Positions 26,795-34,343 of a stretch of DNA of 64,000 nucleotides are shown here, in pieces. The notes under the pieces were generated by a model, which saw only the letters and a program-made list of their open reading frames with translations, had not been told where the DNA came from and did not search any database. The translations under genes and the position numbers were made by a program. The stretch is from assembly GCA_963752695.1 (NCBI GenBank), contig CAVVZB010000001.1, positions 1,054,001 through 1,118,000 of the forward strand, written 5' to 3'. Source of the stretch: Bog-113 sp963752695. GTDB lineage: Bacteria; Acidobacteriota; Terriglobia; Bryobacterales; Bryobacteraceae. Position 1 is the stretch's first letter. Every line of letters begins with the position of its first letter.

Positions 26795-28228
26795 TTAGAC
26801 CAGCGCTGCCAAGGGCTGGCGCTCCGCATTGCGGCGGGACTCCTGCTCATCTTTGAAAACGGTCCCGAGAATCTGAATGCCCGAGCGGATCTGCTCGGGG
26901 GCGCACCCCGCAAAGCTGAGCCGGAGACAGCGATCGGCTGGTGCGTGGACCGAGAAAAAGCTGCCGGGAAGGTACGTGACGCCGGCGCGTTGAGCGCGAT
27001 CGAGCAAGCCGCCCGCGTCGAGGCGGGGAGGCAAGGTGACCCACACGTTGAAACCGCCTTCTGGCCGCGTCCAGCGAGCATCGGAAGGGAAGAAGCGCTC
27101 AAGAGAATCCAGGGTGACGCGGAGACGCTGGCGGCCGACATCAATGGTCGAGGCGATGTGCCGATCGAGGCGGCCGGATTCGGCAAAGCGAAGCATGACG
27201 GCCTGAGAAAACTGGTCGGAATGAAGATCGGTGTGCTGTTTGGCCTGGCGCAAGGCGTCGATTAGTGGGCCGGGTCCGATCACCCAGCCCAGGCGGAGAC
27301 CGGGAAACGCAATTTTGGAGAAGCTGCGTAGGAGAACGGTACCGGCTCCGGGCGCCAACTGCTTGATAGAAGGAAGAGATTCGCCTTCGTAGCGAAGAGC
27401 GCTGTAGATATCGTTCTCAATCAGGACCGTTCGATTCCGCCCGACTTGATCGAGGAGCAGCTCACGCTGCGCGCGAGGAAGGGAAAGACCGGTGGGATTT
27501 TGGAAATTGGGGGTGGCGAGGGCAATCGAGACGCCGCGAAGGTTGAAGGGATCAGATAACGTATCGAGTTCCGATTCAGCAAGCACGTTCTTTAGACCGG
27601 GGTAGACGGGGTCTTCGACGGCGATCCGCATGCGGGGGCGAACAAGGACGCGGCGAAGAAGATCGAGAGCTTGCTGACAGCCGTTGGTAATCAGAAGATC
27701 GTCCTCCGGGCCGAGCACGCCTTCGGAGCAGGAAGCGGTCTTAAGAAATTGGCGTAGGGGCTCATAGCCGCCTGCCGGGCCTAGTTGCAGGATGGACGCG
27801 AGCTGGCGGTCACGAAGGACTTCCTCACAGCTGAGGCGGAACTGCTCAAGGGGAAATAGCTCATGCGGGGGACGCGACGCGGCAAAGCTGATGGGCGCAG
27901 CCGACGGATTGAACGGGAGCGACGGCGCAGGTCCAGTGGAAAGGAGATGAAGCCAGTCCGGGGATTTCCAGCCAGAAGAACTTGCGACGAAGCTGCCACG
28001 ACCGACCTGGCCGGAGAGAAGTCCCTCATTTTCGAGAAGTTCGTAGGCGGCTGAGACGGTGGTGCGGTTGATTCCGAGATGACCAGCCAATTCGCGAGTG
28101 GCTGGAAGGCGCTCGCCAAGAGGGAGCGCACCGGAGCCAATCATTTCACGTAAGTAGGCGGAAAGCTGGCGATAAAGCGGGAGTTCGAGACTGGGGTCGA
28201 GCTTTGGCTCCAGAACCATTCCATCCAA
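26795..28228 (-). CDS. pdxR: MocR/GntR-family PLP-dependent regulator, PdxR-type
   Basis: A 477-residue fusion of a GntR winged helix (residues about 15-85; RLPATRELAGHLGINRTTVSAAYELLENEGLL) to a fold-type I aminotransferase domain. PLP-site residues are seen in NFQNPTGLSLP, ENDIYSALRYEG and the lysine of SFSKIAFPGLRLGW. Known PdxR proteins activate pdxST when PLP is low. Here the gene is upstream of and co-directional with pdxS rather than divergent, so it would also control itself. The specific PdxR name rests on context. Start ATG 28228 or 28219. Confidence 0.85.
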   Translation of the reverse strand: MDGMVLEPKLDPSLELPLYRQLSAYLREMIGSGALPLGERLPATRELAGHLGINRTTVSAAYELLENEGLLSGQVGRGSFVASSSGWKSPDWLHLLSTGPAPSLPFNPSAAPISFAASRPPHELFPLEQFRLSCEEVLRDRQLASILQLGPAGGYEPLRQFLKTASCSEGVLGPEDDLLITNGCQQALDLLRRVLVRPRMRIAVEDPVYPGLKNVLAESELDTLSDPFNLRGVSIALATPNFQNPTGLSLPRAQRELLLDQVGRNRTVLIENDIYSALRYEGESLPSIKQLAPGAGTVLLRSFSKIAFPGLRLGWVIGPGPLIDALRQAKQHTDLHSDQFSQAVMLRFAESGRLDRHIASTIDVGRQRLRVTLDSLERFFPSDARWTRPEGGFNVWVTLPPRLDAGGLLDRAQRAGVTYLPGSFFSVHAPADRCLRLSFAGCAPEQIRSGIQILGTVFKDEQESRRNAERQPLAALV

Positions 28229-28237
28229 TCCTAACAG

Positions 28238-28264
28238 ATTGGACTGGGCCCAGAATTAGACTGG
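28238..28264. promoter_or_regulatory. Direct-repeat operator candidate for the MocR/PdxR regulator
   Basis: ATTGGACTGG (28238-28247) recurs as ATTAGACTGG (28255-28264), 9 of 10 identical, at a 17-base period, 10-36 bases upstream of the regulator start. A perfect CTGGGCCCAG palindrome (28244-28253) sits between. MocR proteins such as TauR and GabR bind direct repeats containing similar CTGGAC or ACCA-like cores. The site lies in the divergent gap between the regulator and the methyltransferase. Function is inferred. Confidence 0.5.
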
Positions 28265-28314
28265 TAGAGTTCCGATTAGAAGCTTTGCGACGATATCCGA
28301 CACCTTTGATCCGC

Positions 28315-29181
28315 ATGGCGCGGGCTGCGCTGCGGCACATGGCTTTCGCCATGGACAGCGAGGCGAGCGTCCCTCAGGCCGAGCCGTTCGACGGTGACAA
28401 GTTGGCGGCAGCAGAACGAGCCCTCCGTGGACTCCCCGTAGTAGATGAAGCTGGGCGGGCTTACCTGGAGAAGCACATCCCGCGGTTAGCCCGCACGCTG
28501 GCTCTGATTCCTGCTCCGCAAGGCGCGAGCCGCGTGTTGGAACTGGGCTGCTATGGGCAGATTACTCCATTCCTGCATTCCTTGTGCGGGTACGGGGAGG
28601 TGCGGGGCGCGTACTTCGGCGAGCTGGGAGTGATCGACACGAAATGCATTTTGGGTGTGACCTTCGATGTGGATCATTTCAACGCGGAGCGGGACAGGTT
28701 TCCTTATGAGGATGGATCGTTCGACCTGGTGGTGGCGGGGGAGATTATCGAGCATCTGATTTCGGACCCGATGCATATGCTGCTGGAGTGCCGGCGGGTG
28801 TTGCAGGATGGGGGGAAGGTGCTGGTCACGACGCCGAACGTGGGAAGCATCACTAGCGTCGCCAAAACGCTTGGAGGGAAGGACAACCCGCAGATCTATT
28901 ACCTTTATCAACGGCCGCTGGCGGGAAGTGCTCCGGACATCGGTCATTTCCGGGAGTACACGACGCACGAGGTCGGGGAGACGATGCGAGCCGCGGGATT
29001 CGAGGTGGAAAGCCTGTTTACCACCCATATCGAGGAGTACGCGTCGCACCTGCCGTTGTTACGGTTGTTGAGCGAGCATGGATTCAGCACGGAGCACCGC
29101 GGGGAGCAGACCTGGTGTGTGGCTACTAAGCGGGAGCGGTTAGAGGTGACAAGGTATCCGTGGTTTCTTTATGAGGGGTGA
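28315..29181 (+). CDS. SAM-dependent class I methyltransferase
   Basis: A protein of about 288 residues with SAM motif I VLELGCYGQITPFLHSLCG, an acidic motif II region, and a downstream YEDGSFDLVVAGEIIEHLISDP followed by ECRRVLQDGGKVLVTTPNV, typical of class I methyltransferases. The substrate is unknown; the YLYQRPL and HFREYTTHE segments recall polysaccharide-cluster enzymes. The open frame extends left to 28204 inside the divergent regulator, so the ATG at 28315 is preferred, though 28339 and 28351 also fit and none has a clear ribosome site. A decayed copy of its 3' end lies 290 bases downstream. Confidence 0.75.
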   Translation: MARAALRHMAFAMDSEASVPQAEPFDGDKLAAAERALRGLPVVDEAGRAYLEKHIPRLARTLALIPAPQGASRVLELGCYGQITPFLHSLCGYGEVRGAYFGELGVIDTKCILGVTFDVDHFNAERDRFPYEDGSFDLVVAGEIIEHLISDPMHMLLECRRVLQDGGKVLVTTPNVGSITSVAKTLGGKDNPQIYYLYQRPLAGSAPDIGHFREYTTHEVGETMRAAGFEVESLFTTHIEEYASHLPLLRLLSEHGFSTEHRGEQTWCVATKRERLEVTRYPWFLYEG

Positions 29182-29637
29182 TTTGGAGTTGAGCGGCATT
29201 TCAGTGCGGCGTGATGGCTCTGCGCTCGCGCTCGCGTTGTTCTCCTTGAGCCATTTCGTAGACTCTGGCCGAGCGTGCTGGAACAACTTGACTCGGGCGA
29301 ACTTCTTAATCGAGATTCGCTGACGCAGTCACAACCGAAGCCCGCTTTAATCCACCAATCACGCCCATAGCAAATGTTAGCCGGCAACCGCTGGTTCAGT
29401 CTGCCGATAAGCGTCCTTGTCGCCAATTGAGACTCTAAGTTACACCAGCCTACAAAGACCCTTAGGGGAGCAGACCTGGTGCGTGGCGATCAAGCGGGAG
29501 GGGTTGGCGGTGACAAGGTGTCCGTGGTTCCTTTATGAGCGTGCCGCGGGCGATGCGAAGCAGAGGCTGAACTTCGCCTGGGAACTCGCAGTTTCTTTAT
29601 GACGGCTGAGCGGGTACTATCTGGGTAAACCGTCTCA
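29182..29637. other. Intergenic stretch with a gene-tail duplication
   Basis: 456 bases separate the methyltransferase from the next gene. Bases 29182-29464 show no credible open frame, hairpin or promoter on either strand. Bases 29465-29539 are a degenerate copy of the methyltransferase 3' end (separate entry). Bases 29540-29637 lead to the next gene without a clear ribosome site. Confidence 0.6.
29465..29539 (+). pseudogene. Remnant of a duplicated methyltransferase 3' end
   Basis: These 75 bases align without gaps to 29101-29175, the last codons of the methyltransferase; I count 66 identical positions. Both translate in frame: GEQTWCVATKRERLEVTRYP in the intact gene and GEQTWCVAIKREGLAVTRCP here, then WFLYE. 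In the copy the reading frame runs on past the original stop. No upstream part of a second methyltransferase remains, so this looks like the tail of a tandem paralogue that was mostly deleted, or a gene-end duplication. Confidence 0.75.
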
Positions 29638-30714
29638 ATGAAAAACGTCCTGGTGTGGTGTCTGGTTGGGGCCGTTCTGGCTCCAGTTGCAACTGGTAAA
29701 AAAAAGAACAAAGAAGAGGTAACGCAGACTCTGGCGGTGCCGCGTGATCCGCCTGCGGCGATTGTCGTGCAGACGCGGCGGCTGGTTTTTCATACGTCGG
29801 CACTGAGCGCCAAAGGGCTCCTGACGCAGCAGACGCGGGACGCGGTCCGGGACATTCTCAAACAGAATGGCGGGACGCAAATTGTCAGAGTGCGGGCGTT
29901 TGTGGCTGGGGCTGGGGACTTGCGGCGAGTGCCTCAAATCGTAAGCGAAACGTTTGCCGAAAAGAAGCATTTGCAGGTACCGGTGGTGAGTGTCTTTCAG
30001 GTCGGCGGGCTGCCAATGGAAGGGGCGCAGGTGGTCTTGGAATCGGTATCGGAAGCCAAGCGAGATATGAATCCGAACGGGTTGGTGTACGTGGCGGCGC
30101 AGGAGCATTCCGTAGATGCGGCGTTGCAGCCGTTGGGGAAGCTGGCGGAGCAATCGCTGGCAGATGTGACGGGCAAATTGGCGGGGCGGGGAGAAGCTTT
30201 GCGGGTCACCTGCTATGCATCGAGTTTGGAGGAAGGCGCTGGGATTCGGGCGGCGATCGAGGCGCGGTTCCCTGGAGCTGCAGCCGATTTGGTTCAAGCG
30301 CGACGCGCTTCGGCACGCAGCTCGGTGGCTTGCGAGGCGGTGGCGCGGGCATTAGGACCTGAGAACGCGGGAGATGCGGGTGTGGCCTACGTTACAGCGG
30401 AACGCGTAGTCCTGAGCGGCGAGCAGGTGGCTTATGGGTTCGGAGATGAAGATGCGCGGCTGGCCTTTCGAAGGATGGAGCGGATGCTGGGGACATTCGG
30501 CGCATCGTTGAAGGGCGCGGCGGTGTTGGATTTATATCCGTTGTCGGCATCGATCGCGGCGCAGGTGACGCGGTTGCGGAACGAGTTCGTAGATGCCGCG
30601 CACGCGCCAGCGACGACGGTGCTGCGCCTGGAGGGGATTCCGGGGATGGACGCGAGTTTCGCGATCGAGGCAGTGGTTCCCACGAGCTCGGGTCAGGCTA
30701 GCTCTGAGTTCTAA
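29638..30714 (+). CDS. Secreted RidA/YjgF-like tandem-domain protein
   Basis: A 358-residue protein with a signal peptide (MKNVLVWCLVGAVLAPVATG) and a Lys-rich start of the mature part. Two RidA-like units are suggested. Residues about 80-140 read VRVRAFVAGAGDLRRVPQIV, then PVVSVFQVGGLPMEGAQVVLESV; residues about 305-350 read RLRNEFVDAAHAPATTVLRL, then GMDASFAIEAVV. This resembles the K-x-x-VF-L...PAR-x-x-V-x-V...P-x-GA-x-VEIEA pattern. RidA proteins deaminate reactive enamines in the cytoplasm, so an exported form is unusual. The key arginine of active RidA is not obvious here. Confidence 0.55.
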   Translation: MKNVLVWCLVGAVLAPVATGKKKNKEEVTQTLAVPRDPPAAIVVQTRRLVFHTSALSAKGLLTQQTRDAVRDILKQNGGTQIVRVRAFVAGAGDLRRVPQIVSETFAEKKHLQVPVVSVFQVGGLPMEGAQVVLESVSEAKRDMNPNGLVYVAAQEHSVDAALQPLGKLAEQSLADVTGKLAGRGEALRVTCYASSLEEGAGIRAAIEARFPGAAADLVQARRASARSSVACEAVARALGPENAGDAGVAYVTAERVVLSGEQVAYGFGDEDARLAFRRMERMLGTFGASLKGAAVLDLYPLSASIAAQVTRLRNEFVDAAHAPATTVLRLEGIPGMDASFAIEAVVPTSSGQASSEF

Positions 30715-30765
30715 GCAGGCATAGAATACAAAGTGCTCGTTTACGAAGCGGAAGGGTGAACCGGT

Positions 30766-31974
30766 TTGACGATGAAAGTTTCTACCACAGGGAGTTCGGC
30801 ATGGATTGCTGGCGGTCTGATGCCATTGGTGATGCTCGCCGCAGTGATGACCACGAACTGTACCCCGAATAAAGAAAAGAGCGCGGCGCAGGAGCAAGGC
30901 GCAGACGCGAACGACGGAGCGAAGATGCAGAAGGAATTCGGCAAGACGCCCACCGGAGAGACGGTCAGCCTCTACACGCTGAAGAACGCGAAGGGCATGG
31001 AGGCGGACATCTCGACGTATGGAGGTGTGCTGGTCGCGTTGCGGGTGCCGGATCGGGGCGGGAAGACGGGCGATGTGGTGCTCGGGTTCGACGACTTCAA
31101 GGGATATCTGCTACCACCACCTTATTTCGGGGCGCTCATCGGGCGGTATGGAAACCGGATTGGGCATGGGAAATTTACGTTGGATGGCAAGGAGTACCAG
31201 CTAGCCAAGAACGACGGCGATAATACGCTGCACGGCGGGTTGAAAGGGTTCGATAAAGTCTTGTGGAGCGCGAAGCCAGTGGGCGCGTCGTCATTGGAAC
31301 TGAAGTATCTGAGTAAAGATGGCGAAGAGAACTTTCCGGGGAATTTGTCGGTAACGGTGGTGTACACGGTGACCGAGGATAACGGATTGAAGCTCGAATA
31401 CACGGCCACGACGGATAAGGACACGGTGTTGAATTTGACGAACCATTCGTATTTCAACCTGGCTGGCGCCGGCAATGGCGACATTCTGAAAGATACGCTG
31501 ATGATCGATGCGGACCGTTTCACACCCGTGGACAAGGGCCTGATTCCGACGGGCGAACTGAAGAAAGTGGAAGGGACACCGTTCGACTTCCGCCAGGCGC
31601 ACGCGATCGGCGAGCGGATTGATCAGAAGGATCAGCAACTGGTGTTTGCAAAGGGCTATGACCAGAATTTCGTTTTGAATCATCCTGGGGATTTCAGCGT
31701 TGTGGCGGCGCGAGTGACAGAGCCGACCTCGGGGCGAGTAATTGAAGTGTTCACGACTGAGCCGGGATTGCAGTTCTACACAGGCAATTTCCTGGATGGG
31801 ACGATCAAGGGTAAAGGCGGCAAGACGTATGCGAAACACGCTGCTTTGTGCATGGAAACGCAACACTTCCCGGACTCGCCGAATAAGCCGAACTTTCCAA
31901 CGGTGGTGTTGAAGCCGGGGGCGACTTATCACACGATGACGATGTACCGGTTCTCGACCGACGCCGGGAAGTAA
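30766..31974 (+). CDS. galM: Aldose 1-epimerase (galactose mutarotase), exported
   Basis: A 402-residue protein: a hydrophobic leader (GGLMPLVMLAAVMTTNC, possibly a lipoprotein signal) followed by a complete GalM beta-sandwich. Active-site motifs are GRYGNRIGHGKF and NTLHGGLKGFDKVLW, LTNHSYFNLAG (catalytic His), DQNFVLN, and EPGLQFYTGNFLDG (catalytic Glu). It interconverts alpha and beta anomers of aldoses, here probably in the periplasm. The start is TTG 30766 (GAAGGG nine bases upstream) or ATG 30772. Five bases before araB, it begins an arabinose-type operon. Confidence 0.92.
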   Translation: MTMKVSTTGSSAWIAGGLMPLVMLAAVMTTNCTPNKEKSAAQEQGADANDGAKMQKEFGKTPTGETVSLYTLKNAKGMEADISTYGGVLVALRVPDRGGKTGDVVLGFDDFKGYLLPPPYFGALIGRYGNRIGHGKFTLDGKEYQLAKNDGDNTLHGGLKGFDKVLWSAKPVGASSLELKYLSKDGEENFPGNLSVTVVYTVTEDNGLKLEYTATTDKDTVLNLTNHSYFNLAGAGNGDILKDTLMIDADRFTPVDKGLIPTGELKKVEGTPFDFRQAHAIGERIDQKDQQLVFAKGYDQNFVLNHPGDFSVVAARVTEPTSGRVIEVFTTEPGLQFYTGNFLDGTIKGKGGKTYAKHAALCMETQHFPDSPNKPNFPTVVLKPGATYHTMTMYRFSTDAGK

Positions 31975-31979
31975 GGGCA

Positions 31980-33242
31980 ATGAGCATGGTAGCGGGCGTG
32001 GATTTCGGGACCCTGAGCGTGCGGGTCTCGATTTTCCACCATGAACGCGGGCGATTAGGCTCGGCGAGCGCGGAGTACGCGCTTCATCGAAGTGCGACCG
32101 ATCCGGACTATGCGACCCAGAGTCATAGCGACCACTTGGAGGCACTGCAGAAGGCGACTCGGGCGGCGCTGGGGAAGAGCGGGGTAGCCGGGGCGGAAAT
32201 CGAAGCGATTGCGCTGGACACGACCGGATCGAGTGTCATTCCGGTGGATGCGGAGATGCAGCCGCTGGGTGAGTACTACCTTTGGTGCGATCACCGCGCT
32301 TGGCGGGAAGCGGCGGAGATCACGGAGAAAGCCCGGCGCGCCGGTTTGGAAGCGGTGGATTGGTGCGGGGGTGTGTATTCGAGCGAGTGGGGATTTTCCA
32401 AGCTGCTCCACTGGCTGCGGCATAATCCGGACCTGCGGGGGCGGTTCGCGTCGGCATTCGAACATTGCGACATGATCGCGGCGACGTTGGCCGGGGTAAC
32501 GAGACCGGGCGACGCCGTGCGAAGCGTGTGCGCGATGGGGCATAAGTGGATGTGGAATCCGCAATGGGGAGGGTTGCCGTCCGAGCAGTTTCTGGTGAGT
32601 GTCGATCCATTGCTGGCCGGAGTGCGGGAGAAGCTGGGCGGCCGGTATGAGACTTCGGACCGAGTGGCCGGGCATCTGAGCGACGGGTGGGCGGAGAAGC
32701 TCGGGTTGCGGGCTGGGATTCCGATACCGGTGGGAGCCTTCGACGCGCATTGGGACGCAGTAGGCGCGGGAATCCGGTTGGGGGATGTGGTGAATGTGGT
32801 GGGGACGTCGACGTGCATTATCGGGATGACGGAAGGGGCGAAATTGGTGCCGGGCGTGTGCGGCGTGGTGCCGGGCTCGGTGTATCCGCAGCATACGGGG
32901 GTGGAAGCGGGGCTATCGGCAACGGGCGATATTTTCGAGGCAATCGCGCGGCGGGCCGGGACTTCGGTGGCGGAGTTGTCGAAGGGGTTGGAAGGATATC
33001 GGGCTGGGCAGACGGGGCTGTTGCGGATCACCTGGGATAACGGGGACCGCACGGTTCTGGTGAATCCGGAGTTAGGTGGCGTGACGTTGGGCTGGAATCT
33101 GGGGCATACGGCGCAGGATGAACTGTTTGCGGCGATTGAAGGGACGGCGTTCCACACGCGGGTGATTCTGGAGCGGATGGAGCAATTACGGGACGCCGGT
33201 GCAAAACGTGATCAATGGGGGTGGAATTCCACAACGAAATAA
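31980..33242 (+). CDS. araB: Ribulokinase, N-terminal portion (gene frameshifted)
   Basis: This frame gives 420 residues of an FGGY-family ribulokinase. The phosphate-1 loop is AGVDFGTLSVRVSIF, DTTGSSVIPVD and WCDHRAWREA are typical AraB segments, and the catalytic base region is GAFDAHWDAVGAG. After EQLRDAG (about 33200) the frame leaves homology and stops at 33240-33242. The rest of the protein continues in the +1 frame from about 33199. Without that part the adenosine-binding glycine loop is missing, so the product of this frame alone should be inactive. A mutation, an assembly error or recoding could explain it. Confidence 0.85.
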   Translation: MSMVAGVDFGTLSVRVSIFHHERGRLGSASAEYALHRSATDPDYATQSHSDHLEALQKATRAALGKSGVAGAEIEAIALDTTGSSVIPVDAEMQPLGEYYLWCDHRAWREAAEITEKARRAGLEAVDWCGGVYSSEWGFSKLLHWLRHNPDLRGRFASAFEHCDMIAATLAGVTRPGDAVRSVCAMGHKWMWNPQWGGLPSEQFLVSVDPLLAGVREKLGGRYETSDRVAGHLSDGWAEKLGLRAGIPIPVGAFDAHWDAVGAGIRLGDVVNVVGTSTCIIGMTEGAKLVPGVCGVVPGSVYPQHTGVEAGLSATGDIFEAIARRAGTSVAELSKGLEGYRAGQTGLLRITWDNGDRTVLVNPELGGVTLGWNLGHTAQDELFAAIEGTAFHTRVILERMEQLRDAGAKRDQWGWNSTTK

Positions 33243-33567
33243 CGTGCTGAATCAGGTGTACGCAAACGTATTGGGAAAACCGGTGCTAGTGCCATCGGGA
33301 GACGTGACAAGTTTAGGGTCGGCCATCTTTGCGTTTCTGGCGGCGGGTACTTTTCACACGATCGAAGATGCGCAGACGGCTTTGTGTCCGGCGCGCCGGA
33401 CAGTGCAGCCAGAGCCGAAGAGCGCCGCGGTGTACGACGAGCTCTATGGGCATTACCGGTCCTTGTATTTTGGGCTGGGGGCGAGAGATGCGGGCCCGGT
33501 GGCGATAGGGAACGTGTTGCCGGAATTGCGGCTAATTTCAGAGCGGGCGCGGCGGTGGGAGAGTTAG
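33199..33567 (+). CDS. araB: Ribulokinase, C-terminal portion in shifted frame
   Basis: This frame encodes the last 122 residues of ribulokinase. VQNVINGGGIPQRNNVLNQV contains the adenosine-binding glycine motif that must follow EQLRDAG in the other frame, then GKPVLVPSGDVTSLGSAIFAFLAAG, typical of AraB C-termini. The GTG at 33199 is more likely an internal valine than a true start. Joined with the preceding frame the enzyme would be about 528 residues, close to normal AraB length. The break lies at about 33196-33206 in GCCGGTGCAAAAC. Confidence 0.8.
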   Translation: MQNVINGGGIPQRNNVLNQVYANVLGKPVLVPSGDVTSLGSAIFAFLAAGTFHTIEDAQTALCPARRTVQPEPKSAAVYDELYGHYRSLYFGLGARDAGPVAIGNVLPELRLISERARRWES

Positions 33568-33570
33568 GCG

Positions 33571-34275
33571 ATGACGATAGAGGCGCTGCGCGAGCAAGTA
33601 CTGGAAGCAAATCTGGAGGTGGTGCGGCGGGGTTTGGTGCTGTATACGTGGGGGAACGCAAGCGGAATCGATCGCGAGCGCGGGGTAATCGTTATAAAGC
33701 CGAGCGGTGTCGCTTATGAGAGCTTGCGGGCGGCGGACATGGTGGTGACCGATCTGGAGGGCGTTGTCCTGGAAGGCACGTTGCGAGCGTCGTCGGATTT
33801 GGCGACGCACGTGGAATTGTATCGCGCATTCCCGGGAATCGGGGGAGTGGTGCATACGCATTCGCGATATGCAACGGCGTGGGCGCAGGCTGCGCGTGAG
33901 ATTCCCTGCATGGGGACGACGCACGCGGACTACTTTTACGGGCCGGTGCCACTGACGCGGCATTTAACTTCGCAAGAGATCGAACAGGGTTACGAACGGG
34001 CCACCGGTTTGGCGATCGTGCGACGGTTCGAAAGTTTGGAGCCTTTGGAAGTTCCCGGAGTTCTAGTGGTGGGCCACGCACCTTTCTGTTGGGGGCCAAC
34101 TGCGATGGATGCGGCTCGCCACGCGGTCATATTGGAAGAGATTGCCGCGATTGGGTACCACGCGGTGAGCTTGAACGACGGGGGAGTGCTTTTGCCAAAA
34201 GAAGTTCAGGAGAAGCATTACTTTCGGAAGCATGGGCCGGGTGCTTATTATGGGCAGCCGGGGAAGTTGCATTAG
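33571..34275 (+). CDS. araD: L-ribulose-5-phosphate 4-epimerase
   Basis: A 234-residue class II aldolase-fold zinc enzyme converting L-ribulose 5-phosphate to D-xylulose 5-phosphate. Motifs include YTWGNASGIDRERG, IKPSGVAYE, the zinc histidines in VVHTHSRYATAWAQA, GTTHADYFYG and HAPFCWG. The C-terminus HYFRKHGPGAYYGQ is typical of AraD. It is intact and follows the frameshifted araB after three bases. araA, needed to complete the pathway, is not in the window. Confidence 0.95.
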   Translation: MTIEALREQVLEANLEVVRRGLVLYTWGNASGIDRERGVIVIKPSGVAYESLRAADMVVTDLEGVVLEGTLRASSDLATHVELYRAFPGIGGVVHTHSRYATAWAQAAREIPCMGTTHADYFYGPVPLTRHLTSQEIEQGYERATGLAIVRRFESLEPLEVPGVLVVGHAPFCWGPTAMDAARHAVILEEIAAIGYHAVSLNDGGVLLPKEVQEKHYFRKHGPGAYYGQPGKLH

Positions 34276-34283
34276 GTTGCGGC

Positions 34284-34316
34284 TTGGCTCAGCAGCGGCG
34301 GAGGCTGTTGAGCCAA
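34284..34316. terminator. Strong hairpin between convergent araD and BNR-protein gene
   Basis: TTGGCTCAGCAG (34284-34295) pairs with CTGTTGAGCCAA (34305-34316): twelve pairs including one G-U, with a nine-base loop. It lies eight bases after the araD stop and 27 bases before the end of the opposing gene. There is no long T-tract, so this is a probable convergent terminator by position and stem strength. Confidence 0.55.
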
Positions 34317-34343
34317 ACTTGTCAAGTAGGAAAAGCCTAGTGG

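Noticed and set aside
29182..29464. Possible gene in the long gap after the methyltransferase
   Set aside because: No frame with a start, ribosome site or family resemblance on either strand.
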